The notes beneath the pieces were generated by a model. The model saw only the letters and a list, made by a program, of their open reading frames with translations. It was not told the origin of the DNA and searched no databases. The position numbers and the translations under genes were made by a program. Source: Glycocaulis albus (GTDB taxonomy: Bacteria > Pseudomonadota > Alphaproteobacteria > Caulobacterales > Maricaulaceae). From it: a DNA stretch of 64,000 nt. Below, piece by piece: positions 50,971 to 58,943 of this stretch (positions are counted from its first letter, which is position 1; the number at the start of each line of letters is the position of its first letter). Location: assembly GCF_014639075.1 (NCBI RefSeq), contig NZ_BMFS01000005.1, positions 62,001-126,000 of the forward strand, in the 5' to 3' direction.

Positions 50971-52455
50971 ATGGCCAAGACAATCCTGATCGTCGATGAC
51001 GATCCGACGCAACGCCGCCTGATGCAGGCGGTTCTGGAAAAGCAGGGGCATCACCCTGAAATGGCCGAAAGCGGAGAAGCCGGTCTCGACCGCATCCGCC
51101 GCGGCGGCATTGATGTCGTGCTGCTGGACATGGTCATGCCGGGCATGGACGGTCAGGAAACGCTCGAGGCGATCAAGGCGCGCGAGCCGGACCTGCCGGT
51201 CATCGTCCTCACCGCCCATGGCGGTATCGAGACGGTGGTAAAGGCGATGCGTGCCGGTGCGGTCGACTTCTTCGTGAAGCCTGCCAGCCCGGAACGTATC
51301 GCGGTCTCCATCCGCAATGCCTTCAAGGTGAAGGATCTGACCGGCGAGGTGACGCGCCTGAAGCGCACCCAGTCCGGCCAGCTCGGCTTCAAGGACATGA
51401 TCGCGTCGGCACCCGCCATGCGTCAGGTCGTGCGGCTGGGCGAGCGCGCGGCCAAGTCCAACATTCCGATCCTCATCACCGGGGAAAGCGGCGTCGGCAA
51501 GGAGCTGGTCGCCCGCTCCATCATGGCGGCGTCCGACCGGGCAGGCCGTCCTTTCGTGGCCGTGAACTGTGGTGCGATCCCGGAAAACCTGGTGGAATCC
51601 ACCCTGTTCGGTCACGAAAAGGGTGCGTTCACCGGCGCGGTGGCCAAGCATATGGGCAAGTTCCAGGAGGCTGATGGCGGCACGCTCTTCCTTGACGAAA
51701 TCGGCGAGTTGCCGCTGGACATGCAGGTGAAGCTGCTGCGCGCCCTGCAGGAAGGCGAGGTTGACCCGGTCGGCGGCAAGAAGCCGGTGAAGGTCGATGT
51801 TCGCATCGTTTCGGCGACGAACCGCGATCTGGCCGAGCAGGTCAAATGCGGCGCTTTCCGCGAAGACCTGTTCTACCGCCTCAATGTCTTCCCCATCGAG
51901 GTGCCAAGCCTTGCCGAGCGGGCCGACGACATCCCGGCTCTGGTGCGCCACTTCATTGCGCGCTTCAACGCGCAAGAGGGCAAGACCGTGCTGGATGCTA
52001 CATCGGAGACAATGGACATGCTCGCCCGCCATCACTGGAAGGGCAATGTGCGCCAGTTGGAAAATGCGGTGTTCCGCGCCGTGGTTCTGTGCGACGGGGA
52101 TTATCTGACGCCAGAGGATTTTCCGCAGATTTCCGGGCTGAACCCGACCTTGCGCTCAGCCGAAGCCGAGCGTCCGGCTGCGGTTGCCGAGACAGCTGCT
52201 CCTGCCGAGCCGGTGGACGAGACCGGAGAGGAGAGCAATGGTCACGTATCTGCGTTCCCGGTGGATATTACGGACGCGGGCGGGCATTTGCGGCCGCTGG
52301 AATCCATCGAGCGCGACCTGATCGCCTTTGCCATCGAGACCTATTCGGGCCGCATGGCGGAAGTGGCGCGCAGGCTCGGCCTTGGCCGTTCCACGCTGTA
52401 CCGCAAGGTGCGAGAGTACGATCTCGAAGTGGACAATTTCCGCGAGGCGGGTTGA
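50971..52455 (+). CDS. NtrC-family sigma-54-dependent response regulator
   Basis: The ATG at 50971 gives 494 residues. A receiver domain (TILIVDDDPTQRRLMQAVLE, phospho-acceptor Asp53 in V-L-L-D-M-V-M-P-G-M-D-G, Lys in F-F-V-K-P-A) is followed by an AAA+ domain with Walker A GESGVGKE, the sigma-54 contact loop G-A-F-T-G-A and GGTLFLDEIGELP, then a Fis-type helix-turn-helix (MAEVARRLGLGRSTLYRKVREY). It resembles Caulobacter TacA in architecture, which controls stalk genes, but no kinase is nearby to support that. It activates sigma-54 promoters when phosphorylated. Confidence 0.94.
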   Translation: MAKTILIVDDDPTQRRLMQAVLEKQGHHPEMAESGEAGLDRIRRGGIDVVLLDMVMPGMDGQETLEAIKAREPDLPVIVLTAHGGIETVVKAMRAGAVDFFVKPASPERIAVSIRNAFKVKDLTGEVTRLKRTQSGQLGFKDMIASAPAMRQVVRLGERAAKSNIPILITGESGVGKELVARSIMAASDRAGRPFVAVNCGAIPENLVESTLFGHEKGAFTGAVAKHMGKFQEADGGTLFLDEIGELPLDMQVKLLRALQEGEVDPVGGKKPVKVDVRIVSATNRDLAEQVKCGAFREDLFYRLNVFPIEVPSLAERADDIPALVRHFIARFNAQEGKTVLDATSETMDMLARHHWKGNVRQLENAVFRAVVLCDGDYLTPEDFPQISGLNPTLRSAEAERPAAVAETAAPAEPVDETGEESNGHVSAFPVDITDAGGHLRPLESIERDLIAFAIETYSGRMAEVARRLGLGRSTLYRKVREYDLEVDNFREAG

Positions 52456-52536
52456 TGGGTGGTCCTCAGATGCTCCGCACATCCGTGCGTCGCTGCGGGC
52501 AATCCCCGATCAAGCCGGGGACAGGCCTTCGCGCCC

Positions 52537-52587
52537 GCGACTTTTCGCGGAACATCGCAACGCGGATGCGTTGCGGAAACTAAAGAG
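52537..52587 (+). repeat. Dispersed repeat, family B copy 2
   Basis: This is the second copy of the element at 27693-27742, in the same orientation, with the same CGCAACGC-GGAT-GCGTTGCG hairpin. It is embedded in a longer run of short hairpins (CCCCGATCAAGCCGGGG at 52504 and a GGACCGCTACGCGGCC step near 52600) that fill the gap before the peptidase gene. Confidence 0.85.
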
Positions 52588-52682
52588 GCATGGGTCCCCC
52601 GGACCGCTACGCGGCCGGAGGATGACAACGGATCAAACCTATGCGCCTTCAAACTCTGGCCAATAATCGATCAGCCTTGTAG

Positions 52683-52715
52683 CGTCCGGGCAGGTTTCAA
52701 CTGCCCGGACGTTTT
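52683..52715 (+). terminator. Intrinsic terminator abutting the DPP-IV-like start codon
   Basis: CGTCCGGGCAG (52683-52693) pairs perfectly with CTGCCCGGACG (52701-52711) over loop GTTTCAA and is followed by TTTTCT. The ATG of the next gene begins four bases after the T run. Confidence 0.8.
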
Positions 52716-52718
52716 CTC

Positions 52719-54962
52719 ATGCGCGCTGTCCTGATTACCCTTCTGCCTGCCGCTTTGGCCCTGTCCTCGTGTCAGGAGGCCGCAACGCCGGTTCTCGAGC
52801 AGGAGGGTGAGCGGCTAACGATTGAACGGCTCTACGCCTCGCCTGATCTGACCGGCCCCACGGCGCGCTCGGTGCGTTTCTCGCCTGATGGCAGCCGGAT
52901 CACCTTCCTGCGCGCCAAGGAGGAGGACCGTACGGTTCAGGATCTCTGGGCGATGGATGTGGAGACGGGCCGCACCTATGTGCTCGTAGATGCGCGCCAG
53001 CTGGCACCCGAAGAACGCGAGCTGACAGAGGCGGAAATCCAGTTCCGCGAGCGCGCCCGCATCACCGCTACAGGCGTCGTCAGCTATGACTGGGACGAAG
53101 CCGGCGACGCCGTTCTGGTGCCGCTGGACGGCGATGTCTTCTATGTCGACGTGGAGAGCGGCGAGGCCCGCCGCCTGACGGAGACTGAAGCGTTCGAGAC
53201 CGACGCCAAGGTCAGCCCGCGCGGCGGCTATGTCTCCTTCATCCGTGACCAGAATCTCTGGGTCCATGATCTGGCGACTGGCGAGGAGCGCGCCCTGACG
53301 ACAGAAGGTGGCGGCCTGATCAGCTGGGGTATGGCCGAATTCGTCGCGCAGGAAGAAATGAGCCGCTACACCGGCTATTGGTGGTCGCCCGATGACAGCC
53401 GCATCGCCGTTGCCCGCGTGGATGAAAGCCCCGTCATGGTCGTGGAGCGTTTCGGCATTTCCGCCGAGGGCGTGTCCGTCTCCGAGCAGCGCTATCCGCG
53501 AGCCGGCACCCCCAATGCCATTGTCACCCTGCATGTGATCGACCTCGCCAGCGGCGAGGTGGTCGACATGGACCTGGGTGATGAAACCGATATCTATCTC
53601 AACCGCGTCAACTGGAGCCGGTCTGGTGGAACCTTGTGGGTGCAGCGCCAGAACCGCGCACAGACGCAATGGGATTTGCTGGCCCTGAACCCCACGACCG
53701 GAGCTGAAGATGCCACAAGGCGCATCACCGAAACGGCGGATACCTGGATCAATCTCGATCACGATCTGCACACCACCGCCGGCGGGGGGCTGCTCTATCT
53801 CTCCGAACAGTCCGGCTTTCGGCATATCCGCCGTGTCCATGCCGACGGGACAGCTGAGGACCTCACCTCCGGCAACTGGGTGGTCGATGGTATTGCCGGC
53901 CTGGATGAGGAGAGCGGCACGGTCTGGTTTACCGGCTGGATGGAAAGCCCGCTGGAGCGCCATCTCTACTCGGTGAGCCTTGAGGGCGATGAGCCCGTGC
54001 GCCTCACGCAAGGCCAGGGCCGCTGGAGTGTCTCTGTCGGATCGGGCGGATCGGGCTTTATCGGCACCTATTCGGATGTGGAGACACCGCCCAGCACCGC
54101 GCTCTTTGCCATGGACGGGGAGCGGATCGCCTGGGTGGAGGAAAACCCGCTCGATGAAACCCATCCTTACGCGCCCTATCTCGCCCGCCATGTCTGGCCC
54201 GAATACGGCACACTGACAGCCGCCGATGGCGAGACCGATCTGCACTGGCAGATGTACCGCCCGGACCATTGCACGGCCTCCACGCCTTGCCCGGCCATCG
54301 TGCAGGTGTATGGCGGACCCGGCGTGCAGACCGTACACACGGGCTGGCAGTCCTTGCGTGACCAGATCCTGGTCCAATCCGGCTATGTCCTCTTCAAGGT
54401 CGACAACCGGGGCAGCTCAAACCGCGGTCATGCCTTCGAGGCCGCCCTGCATCTGCGCATGGGCATTCTCGAGGTCGAAGACCAGCTGGCGGGCCTTGAC
54501 TGGCTGCAGGCGCGCGATTTCGTTGATGCGGACAGGGTGGGCCTGTGGGGCTGGTCCTATGGCGGCTACATGACGCTGATGACCACGCTTCAGGCACCGG
54601 GCCGGTTTGCCGCCGGGATTGCTGGTGCGCCGGTGACCGACTGGTCACTCTATGACACGCATTACACCGAGCGCTTCATGTCCACCCCGCAGGAGAATCC
54701 GGAAGGCTACGAGGCCGGGTCGGTGTTTGCCCATCTTGATGGTTATGAGACGCCGCTTCTCGTCATTCACGGCATGGCCGACGACAATGTGACCTTCGAT
54801 CACTCCACCCGCCTGTTTGCCGAACTGCAGGAGCGCGGGGAGCTGTTCGAGATGATGACCTATCCCGGCCAGCGCCACGGAATCCGCCCGCCGCCCTTGC
54901 AGATTCACCTTCTGAAGACACAGATGGCCTTCTTCGACCGGCATTTGTGGCCTGAACGATAA
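52719..54962 (+). CDS. Dipeptidyl-peptidase IV-like S9B serine peptidase, lipoprotein
   Basis: The 747-residue enzyme starts with a lipoprotein signal (lipobox A-L-S-S-C), followed by an eight-bladed beta-propeller including the substrate-anchoring double Glu (E-F-V-A-Q-E-E-M), and a C-terminal alpha/beta-hydrolase domain with VYGGPGVQTV, the nucleophile G-W-S-Y-G-G (Ser613), Asp in G-M-A-D-D-N-V and His in Q-R-H-G-I. It removes X-Pro or X-Ala dipeptides from peptide N-termini in the periplasm or at the cell surface. A terminator hairpin lies directly before the ATG, leaving almost no room for a ribosome site. Confidence 0.94.
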   Translation: MRAVLITLLPAALALSSCQEAATPVLEQEGERLTIERLYASPDLTGPTARSVRFSPDGSRITFLRAKEEDRTVQDLWAMDVETGRTYVLVDARQLAPEERELTEAEIQFRERARITATGVVSYDWDEAGDAVLVPLDGDVFYVDVESGEARRLTETEAFETDAKVSPRGGYVSFIRDQNLWVHDLATGEERALTTEGGGLISWGMAEFVAQEEMSRYTGYWWSPDDSRIAVARVDESPVMVVERFGISAEGVSVSEQRYPRAGTPNAIVTLHVIDLASGEVVDMDLGDETDIYLNRVNWSRSGGTLWVQRQNRAQTQWDLLALNPTTGAEDATRRITETADTWINLDHDLHTTAGGGLLYLSEQSGFRHIRRVHADGTAEDLTSGNWVVDGIAGLDEESGTVWFTGWMESPLERHLYSVSLEGDEPVRLTQGQGRWSVSVGSGGSGFIGTYSDVETPPSTALFAMDGERIAWVEENPLDETHPYAPYLARHVWPEYGTLTAADGETDLHWQMYRPDHCTASTPCPAIVQVYGGPGVQTVHTGWQSLRDQILVQSGYVLFKVDNRGSSNRGHAFEAALHLRMGILEVEDQLAGLDWLQARDFVDADRVGLWGWSYGGYMTLMTTLQAPGRFAAGIAGAPVTDWSLYDTHYTERFMSTPQENPEGYEAGSVFAHLDGYETPLLVIHGMADDNVTFDHSTRLFAELQERGELFEMMTYPGQRHGIRPPPLQIHLLKTQMAFFDRHLWPER

Positions 54963-55030
54963 GACCCTGTACCCACAGAGCCGGTCCGCTTCACTGCCCG
55001 CCTGAAAGCCTTCGAGACGGGGGAGCGGAC

Positions 55031-55332
55031 ATGGATTGCCGACGTGCACGGTTTGCAGGAGGTCTGGCCGGATGGCCAGTCACGCACCTTGCCCTGGCAA
55101 GCTTTGCGCCGGCCGACTTTGGCCTGCTGGCGCTTAGGCTGCTGACTGGCAGTTTCCTTATGTGGGGGACGGTCGACAATATCAGCTCAGCTGAGCGCAT
55201 GGCCGAGTTTGTCGGCTTTCTGGGCCAGTCCGGCTTCATCATGCCAGAGCTGATGGCGCCACTCTCGGTCTACACCCAGTTCATCTGCGGGGCGCTGGTC
55301 AGCTGATCACTGGCTGGAGCGCCGGATAACAA
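55031..55332 (+). pseudogene. Truncated DoxX-family membrane protein remnant
   Basis: The frame from 55031 reads LLALRLLTGSFLMWGTVDNISSAERMAEFV and MPELMAPLSVYTQFICGAL, a good match to the first half of DoxX proteins, then stops at 55306 where two more helices are expected. Another frame continues briefly as Q-L-I-T-G-W-S-A-G before a second stop at 55332, suggesting a frameshift followed by decay. The first 25 residues do not look conserved. Confidence 0.65.
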
Positions 55333-55442
55333 AGCCGAAAGCCTGATCCTGTCTGCCGCCGCCGTGGCATTTAGCGCACAGGCTGGGCTTTCAAACACGG
55401 TTAACCGGCCCTTTTGACCTTAACATCGCCCGATTTTTCGCA

Positions 55443-55457
55443 GTAACCTTCTGTTAA
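55443..55457. promoter_or_regulatory. CtrA-like site upstream of the threonine-hydrolase gene
   Basis: GTAA-N7-TTAAC lies 78 bp before the start at 55535. The CtrA consensus is TTAA-N7-TTAA, so one base deviates. The match is short and could be chance. Confidence 0.25.
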
Positions 55458-55534
55458 CGGGCGGCCAGCAGGCCGGCAGAGGGACCGGAAAAAGACTGGC
55501 GGGTACATCGCGCCAGCGAGGGGAAAATGGGCCA

Positions 55535-56773
55535 ATGACGTCTGAAGTGATGATCATGAACCGCCAGGCCGTGGCGCTCGCCGCTGACAGTGCGGTCACC
55601 TATGGCGGCGGGCCGGACCCGGTGGTCACGCTGGAGGCGGAGAAAATCCTGCCGCTCAATGGCTCGGTCGCGCTCATGGTCTATTCGCGCGGTGATGTGC
55701 TGGGCCGCTCCTGGTCGCAGATCGCCCACGCCTTCCGCCAGCAGCATGGCAGCGCAGAATTTGAAAGCGTGGCCGAGTGCGCGAAAGCCTTTTTTGCCTT
55801 CGTGGACGGCAATCGCAAGCTTTTCCCCGAGCGCGAGGAGCGCGAGGAGTTCGAGGAGCTGATGCGCGCCGCCTTCCTCACCCTGATGAATCATGCGCGC
55901 GCCATGGCGAGCTATCCGGGCGCCGGGTATGAAGACGATGCAGCCGCCTTCGAGGCTGCTCTGGAGCTCTATCGCAGCCATCTTGCCAATGATGAGAGCG
56001 GCCGTCCGCGAGCGGACCTGGAGGTGTTTGGTCATCTGACCCGGGAACGCTTCTACGAGCTGTACGGCGCCATGCTCGATCAGCTGATCGCCGATGCGCT
56101 GGGCGCGTTCGGGCAGGAAGAGGCGATGCGCGCGCGCCTGTTCGATTTTGCCTACATGATCGTCACCAAGCCGGCCTTTCTGGAACCCTATGCGGGCCTT
56201 GTGTTCGCCGGTCTGGGGACAGCCGACATTTTCCCGGTCTATGTCCATCACTACGCCTCCATCCTCGTAGACGGCGTGATGAAGCGCGCTCATGACGAGA
56301 CCACGGCTGTGGGCGTGGATGACGGGCCGAACGCCTTTGTGCGCACGTTTGCACAAGCGGACATGACCCATGCCTTCCTGCGCGGCATCCACCCGCTCAT
56401 GTTCGACATGATGATCTCGATGAACCTCATCACCAACGAGGCGGCCGCCGAAACGGCCCTGCGCGAGGCGGGACTTGATGACAGCAAGGCAGGCGAGGTG
56501 ATGGAGCGCATCGGGCAGAGCGCCCTGCCGGCACTGACCGGTCATTTCATCAAGGCCTCCCATCAGGTCAGCCAGGAGGAGTTCATCAACCCCTTCATCC
56601 AGGTGGTCTCGGCCTCCGGCAAGCGCCAGATAGCAGAAACCTCCAAGGCACTTGTGGAACTCAACATCCTAAAAAGCAGCCTTCACATGACCCAGACCGG
56701 GGTTGGCGGGGATGTGGATGTGGTGATGATCTCGCAAACCGGCGGCGTTGAATGGTATGCTCGCAAGGCCTGA
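55535..56773 (+). CDS. Uncharacterised proteasome-superfamily (Ntn) threonine hydrolase
   Basis: The 412-residue protein begins M-T-S-E-V-M-I-M-N-R-Q-A-V-A-L-A-A-D-S-A-V-T. Removing Met exposes Thr1; Asp then falls at position 17 exactly as in HslV and proteasome beta subunits, and a Lys (E-K-I-L) falls at 36, near the catalytic Lys33. The segments ALMVYSRGDVLGRSW and VFAGLGTADIFPVYV, and the end GGDVDVVMISQTGGVEWY, fit the same fold. The length is more than twice that of HslV, with a helical, acidic insert (about 85-200). It belongs to a widespread but, as far as I know, unstudied AADSAVT family. A 162-residue gene follows 25 bases later. Confidence 0.7.
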   Translation: MTSEVMIMNRQAVALAADSAVTYGGGPDPVVTLEAEKILPLNGSVALMVYSRGDVLGRSWSQIAHAFRQQHGSAEFESVAECAKAFFAFVDGNRKLFPEREEREEFEELMRAAFLTLMNHARAMASYPGAGYEDDAAAFEAALELYRSHLANDESGRPRADLEVFGHLTRERFYELYGAMLDQLIADALGAFGQEEAMRARLFDFAYMIVTKPAFLEPYAGLVFAGLGTADIFPVYVHHYASILVDGVMKRAHDETTAVGVDDGPNAFVRTFAQADMTHAFLRGIHPLMFDMMISMNLITNEAAAETALREAGLDDSKAGEVMERIGQSALPALTGHFIKASHQVSQEEFINPFIQVVSASGKRQIAETSKALVELNILKSSLHMTQTGVGGDVDVVMISQTGGVEWYARKA

Positions 56774-56798
56774 GGGCTGGCGGGCAAGGAGCAATGAT

Positions 56799-57287
56799 AT
56801 GAACGATACACCGTCCCGGCTGGATCTGGACCGCGCCCGCGCCGCACTGGCCAAGGTGCGTGATGAAGGCGCGATTGCCGTGCGCGCCCCGCGCCCGGCA
56901 GACCTGTCACGCCTGCGAGAGGAGGCCGACCGCCGCCACCGCATCGAAACGCGTGCCGGTGCCTTCCGCATGGAATTGCGCAGCCAGCTTGGCCTTGCCG
57001 ACACGCAAGGCCCTTACTCGCCTTTGCCGTTGAACACATCCGGCGTGCTGGGCCACGCCCTGTGTGACGCGGATATCTGCACACCCGAACCGCCCATGGC
57101 TGCAGCGCCCGCGCGCCCGAAGGCCGATCCGGCGCCCTCCATTGCCGGTGACCATGCCGATACGGGCTTTGCCGGTGAGGCGCCGGCCGTCGAGCCGGTG
57201 GCGCCGGAAACGGATGCAGGGTGGGCGGATGGCGCGCCCGAACCGGAAGCGCCGCCCCAGCGCAAGAAGTTCCTGGGGCTGTTCTAG
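56799..57287 (+). CDS. Hypothetical protein following the threonine hydrolase
   Basis: The ATG at 56799 follows AAGGAG and gives 162 residues. The first 75 residues are charged and helical (LDLDRARAALAKVRDEG, LSRLREEADRRHRIETRAGAF). The rest is Ala/Pro/Glu-rich and looks disordered, ending in a basic-hydrophobic tail R-K-K-F-L-G-L-F. No family is recognised. The short spacing to the upstream gene suggests co-expression, possibly as its partner or regulator. Confidence 0.6.
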   Translation: MNDTPSRLDLDRARAALAKVRDEGAIAVRAPRPADLSRLREEADRRHRIETRAGAFRMELRSQLGLADTQGPYSPLPLNTSGVLGHALCDADICTPEPPMAAAPARPKADPAPSIAGDHADTGFAGEAPAVEPVAPETDAGWADGAPEPEAPPQRKKFLGLF

Positions 57288-57290
57288 GCC

Positions 57291-57385
57291 GGGTCTCGCT
57301 GAGCTCCCGGAAGTCCGGAGGGCTGTCCGGGACCAGTTTCAGGATAGTTCTGATAGAGGCCACGGGTCTCGCAAAGCTCGCCCGG
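57291..57385. repeat. Two copies of a family C repeat motif
   Basis: GGGTCTCGC-(T)-GAGCTC-CCGG at 57291-57310 and GGGTCTCGC-AA-AGCTCGCCCGG at 57364-57385 are direct copies of the motif that appears in reverse complement inside the repeat at 34043-34132. They occupy the gap between convergent genes. Confidence 0.6.
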
Positions 57386-57401
57386 GGTTTCATGGCTTGA
57401 A

Positions 57402-57902
57402 TTACGCCGTCAGCAAAACCTGGCAGATCGCTTCAAGCCCGTCCCTGTCTTCCGGACCGAAGGCGCCAAGGCTTTCAGAGTCCACGTCCAGCACCGCCGC
57501 CAGCGATCCGTCGGCCCGGAATACCGGCACGACGATTTCCGAGTTTGATCGGCTGTCGCAGGCTATGTGGCCGGGGAAGGCATGGACATCTTCCACCAGC
57601 TGCGTCTCGCCGCTCGCCGCCGCCGCGCCGCACACACCCTTGCCAAAGGGAATGCGCAAACACCCCAGCGTGCCCTGGTACGGGCCAACCACCAGCTCTG
57701 CCGGCTTTAGCGGGTCGACCACATAGAAGCCCGTCCAGAAGAAACGCGGGGCAAAATTCTGTGCCAGCACGCAGGCCGCCGTGGCAAAGCGCGCCGTCTC
57801 GCTGGTCTCGCCTGCCACAATGGCGGCAATCTCCTCCGCCACGCGGACATAGGCTTGTTCAAGCGTTTCGCCTGCGGGTGCGGTAGAAAGGGCTTCGGCC
57901 AT
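57402..57902 (-). CDS. msrC: Free methionine-(R)-sulfoxide reductase (GAF domain, fRMsr)
   Basis: The 166-residue GAF-domain protein has FFWTGFYVVDP, VVGPYQGTLGCLRIPFGKGVCGAAA, EDVHAFPGHIACDS and SEIVVPV, with the Cys residues used by fRMsr enzymes (G-C-L-R, G-V-C-G, A-C-D-S). It reduces free methionine-R-sulfoxide, an oxidative-stress repair step. Start 57902 is preferred because GAGG precedes it by six bases; in-frame ATGs at 57908 and 57914 exist. Confidence 0.92.
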   Translation of the reverse strand: MAEALSTAPAGETLEQAYVRVAEEIAAIVAGETSETARFATAACVLAQNFAPRFFWTGFYVVDPLKPAELVVGPYQGTLGCLRIPFGKGVCGAAAASGETQLVEDVHAFPGHIACDSRSNSEIVVPVFRADGSLAAVLDVDSESLGAFGPEDRDGLEAICQVLLTA

Positions 57903-58048
57903 GGGCATCCTCATTCAGCAGCAATGATGTGACATCTAGGCGTGAATGGGCCGCCTCGCCAGAGGCGTGGCGTGCGCTTTCCCGCCCGGCATCAGCCCCT
58001 TGCATGGGCTCGGCCTTCGCCGTACATCGGTTCTGTGCAATGCGCCTC

Positions 58049-58122
58049 GCGGGTGTAGCTCAATGGTAGAGCAGAAGCTTCCCAAGCTTAAGACGAGGGT
58101 TCGATTCCCTTCACCCGCTCCA
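58049..58122 (+). tRNA. tRNA-Gly (anticodon CCC)
   Basis: A complete 74-base cloverleaf with encoded CCA: acceptor GCGGGTG pairs with CACCCGC, D arm TAGCTCAATGGTAGAGC, anticodon loop TTCCCAA, T loop TTCGATT. The anticodon CCC reads GGG glycine codons. The bottom anticodon-stem pair (27-43) is a G-A mismatch. A run of five T follows directly. Confidence 0.96.
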
Positions 58123-58279
58123 TTTTTCCGTCAGTGCTGAGCCTACCCTTCGCGTTCGCGCGGACACGGGCGGGCGGTGGTCCTTCCCTGACGGGATCGG
58201 AATAACCATTTCTGCCGCCTCAAACAAATTTCCCGCCCCCCGGTGATCCGGGCTTTGTTCTATCGCGTATTGAATATCA

Positions 58280-58298
58280 GATACCGCTTTCCGGTATC
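58280..58298 (+). promoter_or_regulatory. Small hairpin in the leader of the fasciclin gene
   Basis: GATACCG and CGGTATC pair perfectly over loop CTTTC, 65 bases before the fasciclin ATG. It may be a transcript-stabilising or regulatory hairpin. No direct evidence of function. Confidence 0.3.
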
Positions 58299-58363
58299 GC
58301 GAGGCTGGCCGGTTTCCCCCGGACGCCCGGCTTCGTTCCGGCAACTGAAACGGAGACTATTCC

Positions 58364-58864
58364 ATGCGTCTGACTGCCATGATTTCCTCGACCGCCGCTG
58401 CCGCTGCCCTTCTGGCCGCGCCGGTGCTTGCCGACCATCACAGCGAGCCTGCCGACATCGTCGATACGGCTGTGGCCGCTGACGACTTCAACACGCTGGT
58501 CGCCGCTGTGCAGGCCGCTGATCTTGTTGACGCCCTGAAAGGCGAAGGCCCGTTCACCGTCTTTGCGCCGACCGATGCGGCTTTTGCCGCCCTGCCGGAA
58601 GGCACGGTTGACACCCTGCTGATGCCGGAAAATCAGGCGCAGCTGCAGGCCGTTCTGACCTACCACGTGGTTGCGGGCAGCTACATGTCCGACAGCATCG
58701 ATCCCGGCAGCTATGATCTGGAAACCCTGCAAGGCTCCACGGTCAATGTCGTCGTCGGTGAAGACGGCTCGGTCACGGTGGATGGCGCCAACGTCATCAC
58801 CGCCGACATCGAAGCCTCCAACGGCGTGATCCACGTGATCGACGCCGTCATCCTGCCGAACTGA
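58364..58864 (+). CDS. Secreted fasciclin (FAS1) domain protein
   Basis: The 166-residue product has a signal peptide cleaved near V-L-A-D and one complete FAS1 domain: [34 protein letters not shown], the Y-H family motif [11 protein letters not shown], and [16 protein letters not shown]1 proteins act in cell adhesion or surface attachment. The gene is monocistronic, with a strong terminator behind it. Confidence 0.92.
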   Translation: MRLTAMISSTAAAAALLAAPVLADHHSEPADIVDTAVAADDFNTLVAAVQAADLVDALKGEGPFTVFAPTDAAFAALPEGTVDTLLMPENQAQLQAVLTYHVVAGSYMSDSIDPGSYDLETLQGSTVNVVVGEDGSVTVDGANVITADIEASNGVIHVIDAVILPN

Positions 58865-58890
58865 TCCCCTCCATAGATTCGGCATTTGGA

Positions 58891-58927
58891 AGGGCCCGCC
58901 GTTCTCCCCTGCGGCGGGCCCTTTTTT
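58891..58927 (+). terminator. Intrinsic terminator of the fasciclin gene
   Basis: GGGCCCGCCG (58892-58901) pairs with CGGCGGGCCC (58912-58921) and is followed by six T residues, 27 bases after the stop. Confidence 0.95.
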
Positions 58928-58943
58928 GTCTTTGAGGGTAGGG

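Larger units (their letters stand above)
54963..55534. other. Gap with only a gene remnant
   Basis: Nothing intact is encoded in these 570 bases. They hold the DoxX remnant at 55031-55332 and a CtrA-like motif near 55443. The last 90 bases (TTAACC, CTTAAC, GTTAAC steps) are unusually rich in TTAA words for this genome. Confidence 0.55.

Noticed and set aside
52815-54377. A 520-codon open frame antisense to the DPP-IV-like gene
   Set aside because: Same shadow effect; the plus strand encodes a complete S9B peptidase with its catalytic triad.
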